A DNA stretch of 64,000 nucleotides, from assembly GCA_022539475.1 (NCBI GenBank), contig VCMS01000079.1:62001-126000 (forward strand), in the 5' to 3' direction. Position numbers and translations under genes: made by a program. Of the stretch, positions 42,225-51,312 are shown piece by piece. The notes under the pieces are model-generated. The model did no database searches. It was not told the origin of the DNA and was given only the letters and a program-made list of their open reading frames with translations. The DNA comes from Gracilaria domingensis (taxonomy: Eukaryota; Rhodophyta; Florideophyceae; Gracilariales; Gracilariaceae). Every line of letters begins with the position of its first letter. Position 1 is the stretch's first letter.

Positions 42225-42647
42225 ATGGCATTCTCATGGCCCGCCTTCTCCGTGATCCTCGCCGGAATCCTTGCCTACATTCCGCACGGGATCCGAGTGT
42301 CGCTTGTCATGAAGAATGGACGCTTTGACAACAGTGCTCCAAGAGATCATGAAGGTCAGAAGTCCTCCCTGCCGGAAGAAAAACGGGAGTTTATGCTGCG
42401 ATTATTGGGATGCCATAACAATCAAATGGAGTCGCTTGGAGTGTATGCCGCTGGAGTCGCTGCTAATTTGGCTTTTGGTGATAGCAAGACATTACTCAAC
42501 GTCTTTACTGCGCTTTATATTGTCTTCCGTGTCATTTATCTTATTGTATACTCCTTACCGCAGTATGCTGGGGGTTATCTTAGAACGGCGGCTTTTGTAG
42601 GCTGCTTGGCTATGATCATTTCGATTTGGAGCAATGCCGCGTTTTGA
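42225..42647 (+). CDS. MAPEG-family membrane protein, first tandem copy
   Basis: A 140-residue integral membrane protein with about four spans, of the MAPEG superfamily (membrane-associated proteins in eicosanoid and glutathione metabolism; closest to the bacterial-type branch). Typical features: first span AFSVILAGILAYIPHGIRV, then a charged loop with FDNSAPRD, the helix MLRLLGCHNNQMESLGVYAAGV with the conserved N-x-x-E (NQME), and two further spans ending in SIWSNAAF. Many members bind glutathione. The frame is open from a GTG at 42084, but the ATG at 42225 matches the start of the paralogue exactly, so I use it; the upstream residues could in principle be a leader. Confidence 0.85.
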   Translation: MAFSWPAFSVILAGILAYIPHGIRVSLVMKNGRFDNSAPRDHEGQKSSLPEEKREFMLRLLGCHNNQMESLGVYAAGVAANLAFGDSKTLLNVFTALYIVFRVIYLIVYSLPQYAGGYLRTAAFVGCLAMIISIWSNAAF

Positions 42648-43312
42648 ACAAAGCTTTCTTTTTCGATTACAGCGATGTGCGATATGGGTTGGAAGTGTTT
42701 CGGAACGGGGCATTGGAATTTCGAGAGGTGCCACACTGCGATAGAAAGTATGCGCGTATTGTCGACAATGCGACTGCATTTATATGCCACACATTGGTGT
42801 CTTGCGGAATGGATATTGCATAGTTTACTTCAAGATACAAATCTATGAAACCTGATACATTCTTCTATCAAGAACTGTATAAATGTTGGCGTGTAACTGA
42901 GTCAAAACGTCGCCCGCGGAGTGAAGCTTTAGCATTACTTTGCGCTAGTGTGCTTTAAAAGTTCGCACAAGTGTTCGCAGTACAAACTACGTTACTGCTG
43001 AGTCAATGATGTGAGACGTATCAAGACACTGTTATGCGAAACAGACATAAACGAAGAGTCTGTCCAGGGGAAAAGCCCATAATCCACAGTTTTTTATGAA
43101 GTATCGACACCTGCTACAATGCGGCCTTACGAGGCGCTACAGCTTATAACCGTTTTGATGGACAGAAGTCACGCAACCTAGAGGCCAGCGCGGTCAAAGA
43201 GTGCATGAATCGTCAATCCATTGACGCAATCCTTTCCAACATGAATCGCACATGCCATGCTCCAGAACAGTGAATCTCAACCATCTTTGTCGTGTTTCAT
43301 GTCAATATCAGA
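42648..43312. other. Spacer between the MAPEG copies
   Basis: No gene seen; it should hold the 3' end of the first copy and the promoter of the second. Confidence 0.55.
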
Positions 43313-43735
43313 ATGGGTTTCACTTGGGCAACCTTCTCAGTGCTCATAGCAACTGTTCTCGCATACATTCCATATTTCGCACGCGTAGTACTGCTTGGCA
43401 AGTTCGGCAAGTTTGATAACACATCTCCAAAAGATTATGACGGGCAAATTTATTCTGTGGCAAAGGATAAGCAGGATTTGATAAAGCGTTTGGTGGGATG
43501 CCATGTTAACCAAATGGAAACGCTGAGCGTGTATGCAGCGGGAGTGGCTGCAAATCTTACCTTCCGCGGTGACGATGGCATACTGATTACTATGACTACC
43601 CTCTATATCGTGTTTCGTATCGCATATATCGCTGCGTACGTTGGACCTCAGTATTTGGGTGGATACATAAGATCAGGCATGTTCGTTGGTAGTATGACAA
43701 TAATAATGTTGCTCTGGGTCCGAGCTGCTTTCTGA
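43313..43735 (+). CDS. MAPEG-family membrane protein, second tandem copy
   Basis: A 140-residue paralogue of the preceding gene, same strand and same length, about 60 percent identical by eye. It shares MGFTWATFSVL (against MAFSWPAFSVI), the FDNTSPKDYDGQ loop, GCHVNQMETLSVYAAGVAANL and a C-terminal WVRAAF. The conserved glutathione-site residues (NQME) are kept, so both copies look functional. The divergence between them shows the duplication is old. ATG at 43313; the open frame extends to a GTG at 43292 without support. Confidence 0.87.
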   Translation: MGFTWATFSVLIATVLAYIPYFARVVLLGKFGKFDNTSPKDYDGQIYSVAKDKQDLIKRLVGCHVNQMETLSVYAAGVAANLTFRGDDGILITMTTLYIVFRIAYIAAYVGPQYLGGYIRSGMFVGSMTIIMLLWVRAAF

Positions 43736-44648
43736 GTGCTCAGAGCGGATTTGGATTGCGCTTTGCTTAAATTGAAACTTGGAACAAATGGAGTTCAATC
43801 AGAGAAAAAGCGAAAGAAGATAAACATATCTAAGGACATGACCCGTCTTCGAGAGTGTTCTCCCAACAAGCGAATAGAAACTCGGTAAACCCAATGCTGT
43901 ATCGAGCCTCGCACTTCTCATCAATCTCTCACGTCGCAGAGGCAGCAAAAGCGTTGGCAGTTGGGATGTAAGCGATTTTCCGCTGGCGGTAGGCTTACGG
44001 ACAAGCGCATTACGCAACAGGTGCCCAGCAGTAGCTTTGGACCCGGTAGCCTGGGAGAGAATGAGAATGATCCTGGTTCTCTCCCGCGAACATCGTGTGC
44101 GAAAAGCCGCGCAACGTCAACTAGGAGCCAAACGAGCAACGGGCGGCCCAAATGTACTACACAAGCCGACGTGGCTTCAAAGCTTGCATCATCAGCTTGG
44201 AACTTCCAAGGTGGAAGTGCGCCGTGGGAAGTGCCGCATAACTGGGACGTTGATTGGTTGCAGAGTAGAAAGAACCATTCGTCGCCGAGCCCAACGGCCA
44301 TCCGTTAATTTCGAAAAGCTTTCAGTCGACCAATCAGAGCGATGGAACGTCATTGCCCCACGAACGCAGTAATCTTCGTCCCGAAGCCTTCGGAACTTTG
44401 ACTTCGGCTGCTCTTCGTTAACTTCCGGTTGCAACCAGAAGCTCTCAACGCTCCTACCTCTGCTTCGTAGATGTTTCTTCGTAGACGAAATCCAGCGCAA
44501 CTCACGTCAAAAGCCGCTGACCACAAGCGCCGAGTATATCGTACCACTCGCCTGCTCTATCTTGTCCCATTTTCCCTTCTTGTATTGGTAAGCATTCGCA
44601 CAAAGTGTTTATAAAAGACGTTTATTGTCCTCCGTCTTTCACCCTCCC
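43736..44648. other. Intergenic region, pirin promoter at right end
   Basis: No gene seen. Overlapping minus-strand frames near 44.2-44.55 kb lack any family resemblance. A TATAAAAG box lies at 44610-44617. Confidence 0.55.
44610..44617 (+). promoter_or_regulatory. TATA box (TATAAAAG) of the pirin gene
   Basis: It lies 32 bp before the ATG chosen for pirin, which implies a very short leader and argues against the upstream TTG at 44625. Confidence 0.7.
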
Positions 44649-45663
44649 ATGTCCTTAGCATTCGTTACTCATACAGTTCCCTATCATCCAAAGTCACTAT
44701 TGCGACCAAATCTATTGCGAACCGTATCGAAGCAATTCACAACTTCCGCCATCAACATGACTGCCTTTCGCGATGTTAAGAAAGTTGTCATTGCACGCGA
44801 GCAATCAGAAGGGGTAGGTGCCCGAGTAAGGAGAAGCATTGGATCATCAGAACTCCGTAATCTTGACCCTTTCCTTTTGCTCGACGAATTCAATGTTTCG
44901 CAACCGGCTGGCTTCCCAGATCACCCTCATCGTGGAATGCAAACTGTCACTTACATGCTCGAAGGCGCGTTCCGCCATGAGGATAACAAAGGTCATGCTG
45001 GCACCATTGGAGTCGGGGACTTGCAATGGATGACGGCCGGTCGCGGAATTGTCCACAGTGAAATGCCTGCCACTGCTGGAAGCAATATTGGATTGCAACT
45101 TTGGGTAAACCTGGCAGCCAAGGATAAGATGACGAAGCCACAGTATCAAGGTAAGTATACCACGCCTCCTCCTCACATGCTGAAAGAAAGTTTCATTGAG
45201 TACTAACGTTACCGCTCTTCCTGTAAATTTTATAGAACTTTTGGCGGAAGATGTTCCTTTGGCCAAAAACGAAGACGGCTCTATCGAGGTCAAGGTAATC
45301 GCTGGAAAATGCTTTGATGTTGAAAGCAAGGTATTCACACAAACGCCAACCCTGTACTGGGATGTACGCATGTTAAAGGGTGCTACTTTTGAGGAACAAA
45401 TACCTGAACAGTACAACGCCTTTATCTACGTTTTGGAGGGAAAGGTCACGGCTGGTAAGAAGGATGTAGAAGGAGAACATGGAGCGTGCATGGTGTTTGG
45501 TCCTGGTGAAGGCGTCCAGATCAAGTCGGATGACGAGGCTAGATTTGTTGTCCTTGCTGGGCAACCTTTAGATGAGCCTATTGTACAACATGGTCCATTT
45601 GTCATGAACACCAAGGAACAGATCATGCAAGCATTCCGGGATTACTCTGCTGGGAAGTTTTGA
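44649..45663 (+). CDS. Pirin, cupin-fold iron protein (two exons)
   Basis: Exons 44649-45150 and 45236-45663 give 309 residues. The 85-nt intron starts GTAAGT, has a perfect TACTAAC branch point at 45201-45207 and ends in TAG; splicing joins QYQ to ELLAEDVPLAKNEDG, the usual pirin sequence, and restores the frame. The N-terminal cupin carries the metal site: FPDHPHRGMQTVTYMLEG (two histidines), FRHEDNKGH, and WMTAGRGIVHSEMP (histidine and glutamate). The C-terminal cupin holds YVLEGKVTAG and GPGEGVQI. Pirins are iron proteins, some with quercetinase activity and some acting as nuclear cofactors. About 35 basic residues precede MTAFRDVKK and may be a mitochondrial leader; the second ATG at 44760 would give the cytosolic form. 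Confidence 0.92.
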
Positions 45664-45956
45664 GATTACCCCGTCAGCGATCAAAGCCGTCTCTCCTGTC
45701 TATAACTCTCCTATGCGGGCCATCCTTCTTCTTGGCGATGACCACTTTGCAGATGTGCCATCATTGTTACATAAATGAGACAATGTACATTGTCACACGA
45801 TAGTTTTCGGAACGAAAAAAACAGAAAGCCATAGCCACTAGGACATGATCTCTCGCTGTTTTTCTGCGAGACTTCAGCAAGGAACACTATTAACGGAGTG
45901 TCTTCTTCACTACAGGATGAAACGAGGGCTCATGGGATCATGCGTCATCCCGCCTT

Positions 45957-47225
45957 TCATGTTTCAACTTGCTCACCTTCACTTCCCCTAGTATCACCAG
46001 AACCCGGTCTTCCAAAGCTACGAAGTTTACGCAGCATCAATGATACTTGCCAACGTGCTTCCGTCGTCGCATGACCGTCCTCAACTCGACTCCGTTGATA
46101 GCGAAGAGTCAACTTTCGCAACAAACCTGGACTATGGTTCGCTGTATTTTCGTCTTGACCTTCTTCACCACAGCCCCTGCCAGGTATACTTAAATCCGGC
46201 TTACGGCTAGTGACAGCTACCCCTTGCGTTCCCGACACTCTGGGACCCTTGTGCACAACACCTTCCCCACGATCTTCATTTCGTTCATCTTCTAATTCAT
46301 CGGTACAATCAGACCCTGGTCGTACAATGCTGCGAAGCTTACGAAACATTCTTGATCCCAGCGAAGGCAACTCCGTCGTCGAATGAACGTCCTCCCGGTC
46401 TGCACTTCGTTGAAAACGGAGGGTCAACTTGCGCAACAGACCAGCCTGACCGTCACCGCCACCTCTGTTTCGGTCCTCTTCGTCATTGACGTTGTTGCCC
46501 ATATCCAGATCGAGCTTACAACTGGTATTAGCCGCACCACGCGTGCTCATTACCGTCGACCTCTTGTGAAGGAATCCTTCCCGCTCAACGCCAGGACTTT
46601 GGTTCTCTAGACCAGGGCTTGAAGTCCTGATGGTGTTCCTGTCCAATTGAACCTGTTCTCGCTCCTCCACGAGTTCGGTTAACGCCCTCACTGTGCGCTT
46701 GGACTCTTTTAGTTGTCTGTCCAGTGATTTAGCTTGAAGTCCTAACTGCTTCGCGACCAGGCGTATCATGTCTGCTTCGTGGTACGCCCTAAAAGCATTG
46801 GCCTTCATGGCATTGATCTCCGCTCGAAGCTCTTCATTTTCAAACTCTAAATCATGCACTCTCTTGTTTGCAAAAGCATTCCTCGTCTGCAGCCCCTTCT
46901 GAACTTCTCTAGCGTCGTCAATCATCGAACGCAGCCTTTCATTCCTAACTTCGTACTCGTCATGTTCAAATTGATAGAAGAACCGTTCCTTCCGTTCAGT
47001 GATGAGCTCTTTTTCCGCGTTCATGGCCCTGGTGGTCATTTCGGTGAGCCGGCGTTGCAACGAGTTCACTTCAGCCCGTTGTCCCCATGACCGGTCCGTT
47101 GCGGCGTTTCTAGCACCCTGCGATTCCATGGTGCTCGAAGCAGAAGAGCTCCCGATAGCTTCAGGGCGAGAATTGCGTTCAAAGAATGCCAACAAGCCAG
47201 CAAAGGAATTCTTAGATTCAAACAT
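45957..47225 (-). CDS. Coiled-coil protein with an internally duplicated basic C-terminus
   Basis: 422 residues, function unknown. Residues about 50-195 are heptad-rich and highly charged (AEVNSLQRRLTEM onward to ALTELVEEREQVQ), a long coiled coil. The rest is two diverged copies of a roughly 105-residue unit; the best-kept blocks are GLLRKLTLRFQRS against GLLRKLTLRYQRS and RMFRKLRSIVRPGS against LMLRKLRSFGRPGS, each followed by an acidic run. The paired basic amphipathic helices could bind membranes or other proteins. A TATAAAAG box lies about 120 bp upstream of the ATG. No homologue is known to me; it is probably lineage-specific. Confidence 0.8.
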   Translation of the reverse strand: MFESKNSFAGLLAFFERNSRPEAIGSSSASSTMESQGARNAATDRSWGQRAEVNSLQRRLTEMTTRAMNAEKELITERKERFFYQFEHDEYEVRNERLRSMIDDAREVQKGLQTRNAFANKRVHDLEFENEELRAEINAMKANAFRAYHEADMIRLVAKQLGLQAKSLDRQLKESKRTVRALTELVEEREQVQLDRNTIRTSSPGLENQSPGVEREGFLHKRSTVMSTRGAANTSCKLDLDMGNNVNDEEDRNRGGGDGQAGLLRKLTLRFQRSADREDVHSTTELPSLGSRMFRKLRSIVRPGSDCTDELEDERNEDRGEGVVHKGPRVSGTQGVAVTSRKPDLSIPGRGCGEEGQDENTANHSPGLLRKLTLRYQRSRVEDGHATTEARWQVSLMLRKLRSFGRPGSGDTRGSEGEQVET

Positions 47226-47345
47226 AGTGTTGAAGGGAATTAGAAAGAAATTGAAGAACGGTTAATTGTTTGTGGTGTAGTACAAAAGCTTTGGTGAGGC
47301 GGGAGAGCAGTTGTTCGAACAGCCGGTGACGCGCTTGACCTGTCC

Positions 47346-47353
47346 CTTTTATA
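47346..47353 (-). promoter_or_regulatory. TATA box (TATAAAAG) of the coiled-coil gene
   Basis: Minus strand, about 120 bp upstream of the ATG at 47225. Confidence 0.65.
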
Positions 47354-47904
47354 GTGTTTCGAAGGCTGCATCTCAAGCGACGCATCTTACGACTCGTAAG
47401 CGAGCAAATCATTTAACGCTGGGAGAGACGCTCTTTGTTTCTCGATTCAGAGGACAACTGAATTATCCCTGAGTTGACAAACGCAGCTGATGCTGTCTAT
47501 GACTACTTCTGCGTACTCCACGCAACATCAGTGCTCTGTGACATGAAAAGAAGCCTCGGTCTTGCGTGTTCTTCGCTTCAAAATTCGAGAGCGGCACCGA
47601 ATGGGGGTTGGAGGTTGACAATGTCAAAGATATCGCCGCATGATTCGTTCTTTTTCCGCTCCGTGAGTACATGTACTCAAGATTCCTTGAAGAATTGTAC
47701 AAACCGAATGCATTCTCGAAATTAAGCGGTCGTAATGGGTGCGGTCCTTGATATCATACCAGCCGTTTTGAAATCAAAGACGCTCCCAGGTGCGATCACC
47801 CACGCAATGAGCAGACCTCTGATCAAATACTCTCCAAACAGCTCATGGTCATGTCCTCAAGAATTGTCTCTGATCATCGGAGCCTGATGACTACGGTCGT
47901 ACTC

Positions 47905-47926
47905 CTACCGTCGGTACCGTCGGTAC
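47905..47926. promoter_or_regulatory. Two overlapping GTACC-N3-GGTAC palindromes
   Basis: A one-mismatch copy (47905-47917) overlaps a perfect copy (47914-47926); both spacers are GTC, giving a 9-bp period. About 275 bp upstream of the small spliced gene. Confidence 0.75.
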
Positions 47927-48200
47927 GTGTACTGAAAATGGAAGTCCAGCAGAATGGGCGATGTCAAACGCGGTGACACTTTGAACGCTGTCGTGTCTTA
48001 CGTGTACATTCTCTACCATCTGAGCACACCAGCAGCGGAGCGGCAGTGCGGTGGCGCGCAACGACTCTGTCCACATTTTCAACCACAGTATCTATCCACA
48101 AGCGCGAAGGGAAGGATACCAGGGGTATCGCCGGCACAACGGCTGTAACCTTCCTCCTTCTCGCCTCAAGGAAATTTTTTTGTAAACAGTGTAACTCAGC

Positions 48201-48550
48201 ATGTATTTCATCAAGTACTGGATCAAACGGGGGATGGAGGATCCTGAAGACAGGGAAGCGAAGACGAAGGCCCATTTGGAAAAGGTAAGAAAACCTCCGT
48301 AATCGCGCCGACTGTCATTGTACGCCACCTCCTGACCACTGCCATTCGTTAGCTTCAAGCCAACATTCCGACTCTGAAGAAGAGGTGGGATACTCCACTT
48401 CTCCCAAAGGGATATTGGAATGCGCCCGGTATGACATATCAAACGAAGGAACGTGTAGCGGAAGCGGAAGCACAGGTTTTGTCACTGTATGAACGCGCAC
48501 TGGCAGATATGGACGCCATCGCAAAGAAGGACAAGTCGAGTGCGAAGTAA
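48201..48550 (+). CDS. Small spliced gene, 93-residue charged helical protein
   Basis: Exons 48201-48284 (28 codons) and 48353-48550 (65 codons and stop). The 68-nt intron begins GTAAGA and ends TTAG, with CTGAC at 48332-48336 as a likely branch point; splicing keeps the frame. The protein starts with an aromatic/basic amphipathic stretch (MYFIKYWIKRGMED), then a charged helix, a proline/tryptophan-rich middle (KKRWDTPLLPKGYWNAPG) and an acidic-basic helix ending in lysines. The pattern recalls small accessory subunits of mitochondrial complexes, but I do not recognise it. Codon use and clean splice signals make it a good gene despite its size. It is convergent with the DUF493 gene. Confidence 0.65.
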
Positions 48551-48933
48551 CAAGGGCCATTGCCTATAGTTTACATCCTTTGGATCGCACTTGCGAACAG
48601 TAAGCGTTTTGACGAGACGATCAGAAGATGCACACGCACACATACTGCGATCCACTCGCGCGTTTCGTCGATTTACCCATTATATGAACGCTTGCAATCG
48701 ATGACGCCATTGCACCTGTAGACCATCAGCATTCGTTTCGGCAGAGAGTTTCGTAAACCTCGAGGTATTTCACCCTCGACCGCAGAGTCTGGACGCCTTA
48801 TTGACGTTCACATTGTTTGTAATCTTGAAGCCGCGCCCGAGGAAGCACACCCTTGTCCCCAAAGCAGCAAAACGCGCGTCAAAGCCTCGTTCTTTCCATC
48901 CGCCATCCCTTTTACGACGACAAAAAAGAGCGC
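48551..48933. other. Convergent intergenic region, no gene seen
   Basis: It should contain the 3' ends of the small spliced gene and the DUF493 gene. Confidence 0.5.
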
Positions 48934-49377
48934 TTAGAACTTGAACTTGACTCTTGGGTCCCGGTCAATAGCCGCATATACGCTGTAAATCTGTTCCGCA
49001 GTGTTAACTGGTGCTTTGAGCGTTATGCTTCGATATTTGCCTTTGTCTCTGTAGCTCGTTTTCAAGTACTTTTTATCTGTCTCCAGAGCGGTGGCGACAC
49101 TATCGACAATATCACCCATGAAATCCCCTTGCGCCATACCAATCACCTTGAATGTAAATACACATGGAAAGTCAACGAGCTCATCGAACACACGACGGTT
49201 GCCCGAATTATTCGCAAAGTCATTGTTGAAGTTATTCGGAAAGCCACGAATCATGGTTATTCGACCGCGACGATTTGCATTATGATGACGAGCTCCAACA
49301 AGAGGCGTCAGACCATGACGTCGTGAGAACATGGGTAGCGCTCCGCGCGCAACAAACGCTTTGACGAAGGCGGCCAT
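48934..49377 (-). CDS. DUF493 (YbeD-like) organellar protein
   Basis: 147 residues. The C-terminal 85 residues form the small alpha/beta DUF493 domain: VFDELVDFPCVFTFKVIG, then FMGDIVDSVATAL and SITLKAPVNTAEQIYSVYAAIDRDPRVKFKF, where the final strand is characteristic. The N-terminal 45 residues are basic with almost no acids (MAAFVKAFVARGALPMFSRR), a mitochondrial or plastid presequence. Bacterial YbeD and plant members are regulatory-looking domains of unsettled function. ATG at 49377 is the first in frame. Confidence 0.85.
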   Translation of the reverse strand: MAAFVKAFVARGALPMFSRRHGLTPLVGARHHNANRRGRITMIRGFPNNFNNDFANNSGNRRVFDELVDFPCVFTFKVIGMAQGDFMGDIVDSVATALETDKKYLKTSYRDKGKYRSITLKAPVNTAEQIYSVYAAIDRDPRVKFKF

Positions 49378-49849
49378 GTTGGCGTGCTTGGTCGCCGGGG
49401 GCCCCTCTGTGGAATTCGGCAGCTGCGGTCCTGCGACCCGACAGACTCTGCTGGTGAGTTATGGGAAGGTAGGCGCAAAGACTGATGGACGCGAATGTCG
49501 ACGAGGAAGCGCGTCAGCAGATGAGATAGTCATGGGCCTGGCCGTTGCGAGGTCTTTCCAACGCACACATGCGTATGCGTGGGGCGCGAATTGGACATTG
49601 GACATGTGGATGGATGAGCAGCCAAACCAGGCATCTACGAAGGTATAATCCGGATGCAAAAGAGCGAAATTTGCATGCGTTTCAGGCGGATTGTGGACAC
49701 CTGTCCAGTTCACGCCGCCATTCGATGAACGAGACAGCACTCACTTCCGAACAATGGCGAAATGATACAAGCCAGAGGGTCATCGAATCTGAGTCAAAGA
49801 GCACAAGTATTGTATGTTTACAGTTTTGAGTAGTGGGTGGTGAAGAAGT
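49378..49849. other. Intergenic region, no gene seen
   Basis: It lies upstream of DUF493 and downstream of MED20, both on the minus strand. A 105-codon plus frame starting at 49331 inside DUF493 shows no family and no promoter; treated as chance. Confidence 0.5.
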
Positions 49850-50553
49850 CTACGATCGAAGCAGCTTTGCAAACAACAACGCCTCGGTACGCTGCGAAAA
49901 CGGCACCAGGTCCTTTTCAATGAACTTCTTACTATCAATTTCAATTCTGTTGTAGTTATAAGGTGTAGTGGCGGCGGCACTAATACCAGGATCACTATTT
50001 GCCTGTGGAGGAGGTACAAGCGGCGCCGCAATGCGTTCCATAAGCTCCGCAATAAGCGATTCACAGTCGGCGGTATAGGAGCAAGGACGGTATTCAACTT
50101 CAACCACCACGCCAGTCGCGCCGCCGTGTCGATCGAATGACATTCCCACTCGCACGGAGAAGTCCACAAAGTCATACTCCCACCCACGCGCGGAGCGACT
50201 GACTTTGGGGACGTATGGCGATATGCGACGCAACAGCGCAGTGACTGCGGGCTCGGCTTCTGTGACGAGTGGTGGCGAAATGATGTACACGCGATTGGTG
50301 ACGTCTGGGAGGGTGACGAGCTCAATGGATGGTCGCTTCTTGTCCGGCGTAGTGTGGATGGAGACTGTCACCTGCCAGGTGCTGGATTTGCGTCCGGTGT
50401 GTGCCTCGATGCGACGGATGATTTCGCGCTGTACCATGGCGGGCGAAGTGCCCTCTGTTGAAATGTCGTACACGCTACGCGGGATGGTGTCAGAGAAAGT
50501 GCTGACGACGCGAGATTGAAAGGATTGAGCATAACTCACCACTTCGCTCCCAT
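49850..50553 (-). CDS. MED20: MED20, Mediator head-module subunit (two exons)
   Basis: Exon 1 is only 14 nt (50540-50553, ATGGGAGCGAAGTG); a 65-nt intron (50475-50539) starts GTGAGT, has CTGAC near its end and closes with TAG; exon 2 is 49850-50474. The product is 212 residues and begins MGAKCVYDIS, matching the MGVTCV-type start of MED20, whose usual length is also about 212. The core keeps the family features: WQVTVSIHTT, YIISPPLV, the YDFVDFSVRVGMSF strand pair and GVVVEVEYRPCSYTADCESLIAEL. MED20 pairs with MED18 in the Mediator head and touches RNA polymerase II. Without the intron the frame appears to start at GTG with a meaningless leader, so the splice model is strongly supported. Confidence 0.87.
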
Positions 50554-51312
50554 GATTCAGGCTGTCAGATTATCGCAATCTGAGTTTGGGATAGAGGGTT
50601 GACCTTCCAGGAAGGTTCACCCGCCAAGAGTGCTTAGTTTGTTTAGCTGCTTGTACCTTTGACGGTACCGACAGTACAGTACAAGGTAGCGATGAGATAC
50701 AAACAGCCGCGGAATCCTCACTGGAAACGGCGCCGTTTGTACGAAACAACTCCGTGGTGCGCCTACGGTTTTGTCAAAAGAGCAAAAATTGAATTTGATC
50801 CGCTTGCTTGGTGAGTCCCCAATGGTGACGCCCGTGTTTGGGAGTCCCACCGTGGGACGCAAACAACTCGTTGAACAATTCTTGTTTTCGTTTACCTTCG
50901 CTGCCCAGCGACAAAGCTCTCGCCATGTGTTTTCCTCTATGTACCTGACCAGTAGGCTACCCATGGTAAACGTTTCCTGGACTTTTCCGAATGCTGTTTT
51001 CTCTGTAGAAACTATACGGACGCCGCTCTGAGTTTGATAGATGCAAGCACTTGTGCACAGAGTCGTACCAAACCGCGCACAAGGTGCAATGGTACTCAGA
51101 ACTAAACTGTTGTAAACAAAACGTTTATGGGGTGCTACGCGACATACAGAACGGTATCCGTATCGTTAACATTGAAATGCAAAACGAGCTATACATCCAG
51201 ATCATCAGCTTGATCACAACCATACACAAGATACCTTCGGTAGATTAAGCTTGTCGATGTTTTCGTAGTGTACAAAGTTCAAGTTAAACCGAAAAACCAA
51301 AACCAATTGCGG
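50554..51312. other. Intergenic region with GTACC-type palindromes
   Basis: No credible gene. Near 50653-50677 are two degenerate GTACC/GGTAC palindromes. A plus frame at 50771-51031 has a helical start (SKEQKLNLIRLLGESPMV) but nothing supports it. Confidence 0.5.
50653..50677. promoter_or_regulatory. Degenerate GTACC/GGTAC palindromes
   Basis: GTACC-N6-GGTAC (50653-50668) overlaps GTACC-GAC-AGTAC (50665-50677, one mismatch). It is about 100 bp upstream of the MED20 start. Confidence 0.6.

Larger units (their letters stand above)
47226..48200. other. Intergenic region between divergent genes
   Basis: No gene seen. It holds the TATA box of the coiled-coil gene and, at 47905-47926, two overlapping GTACC-type palindromes (see separate entry). 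Confidence 0.55.
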
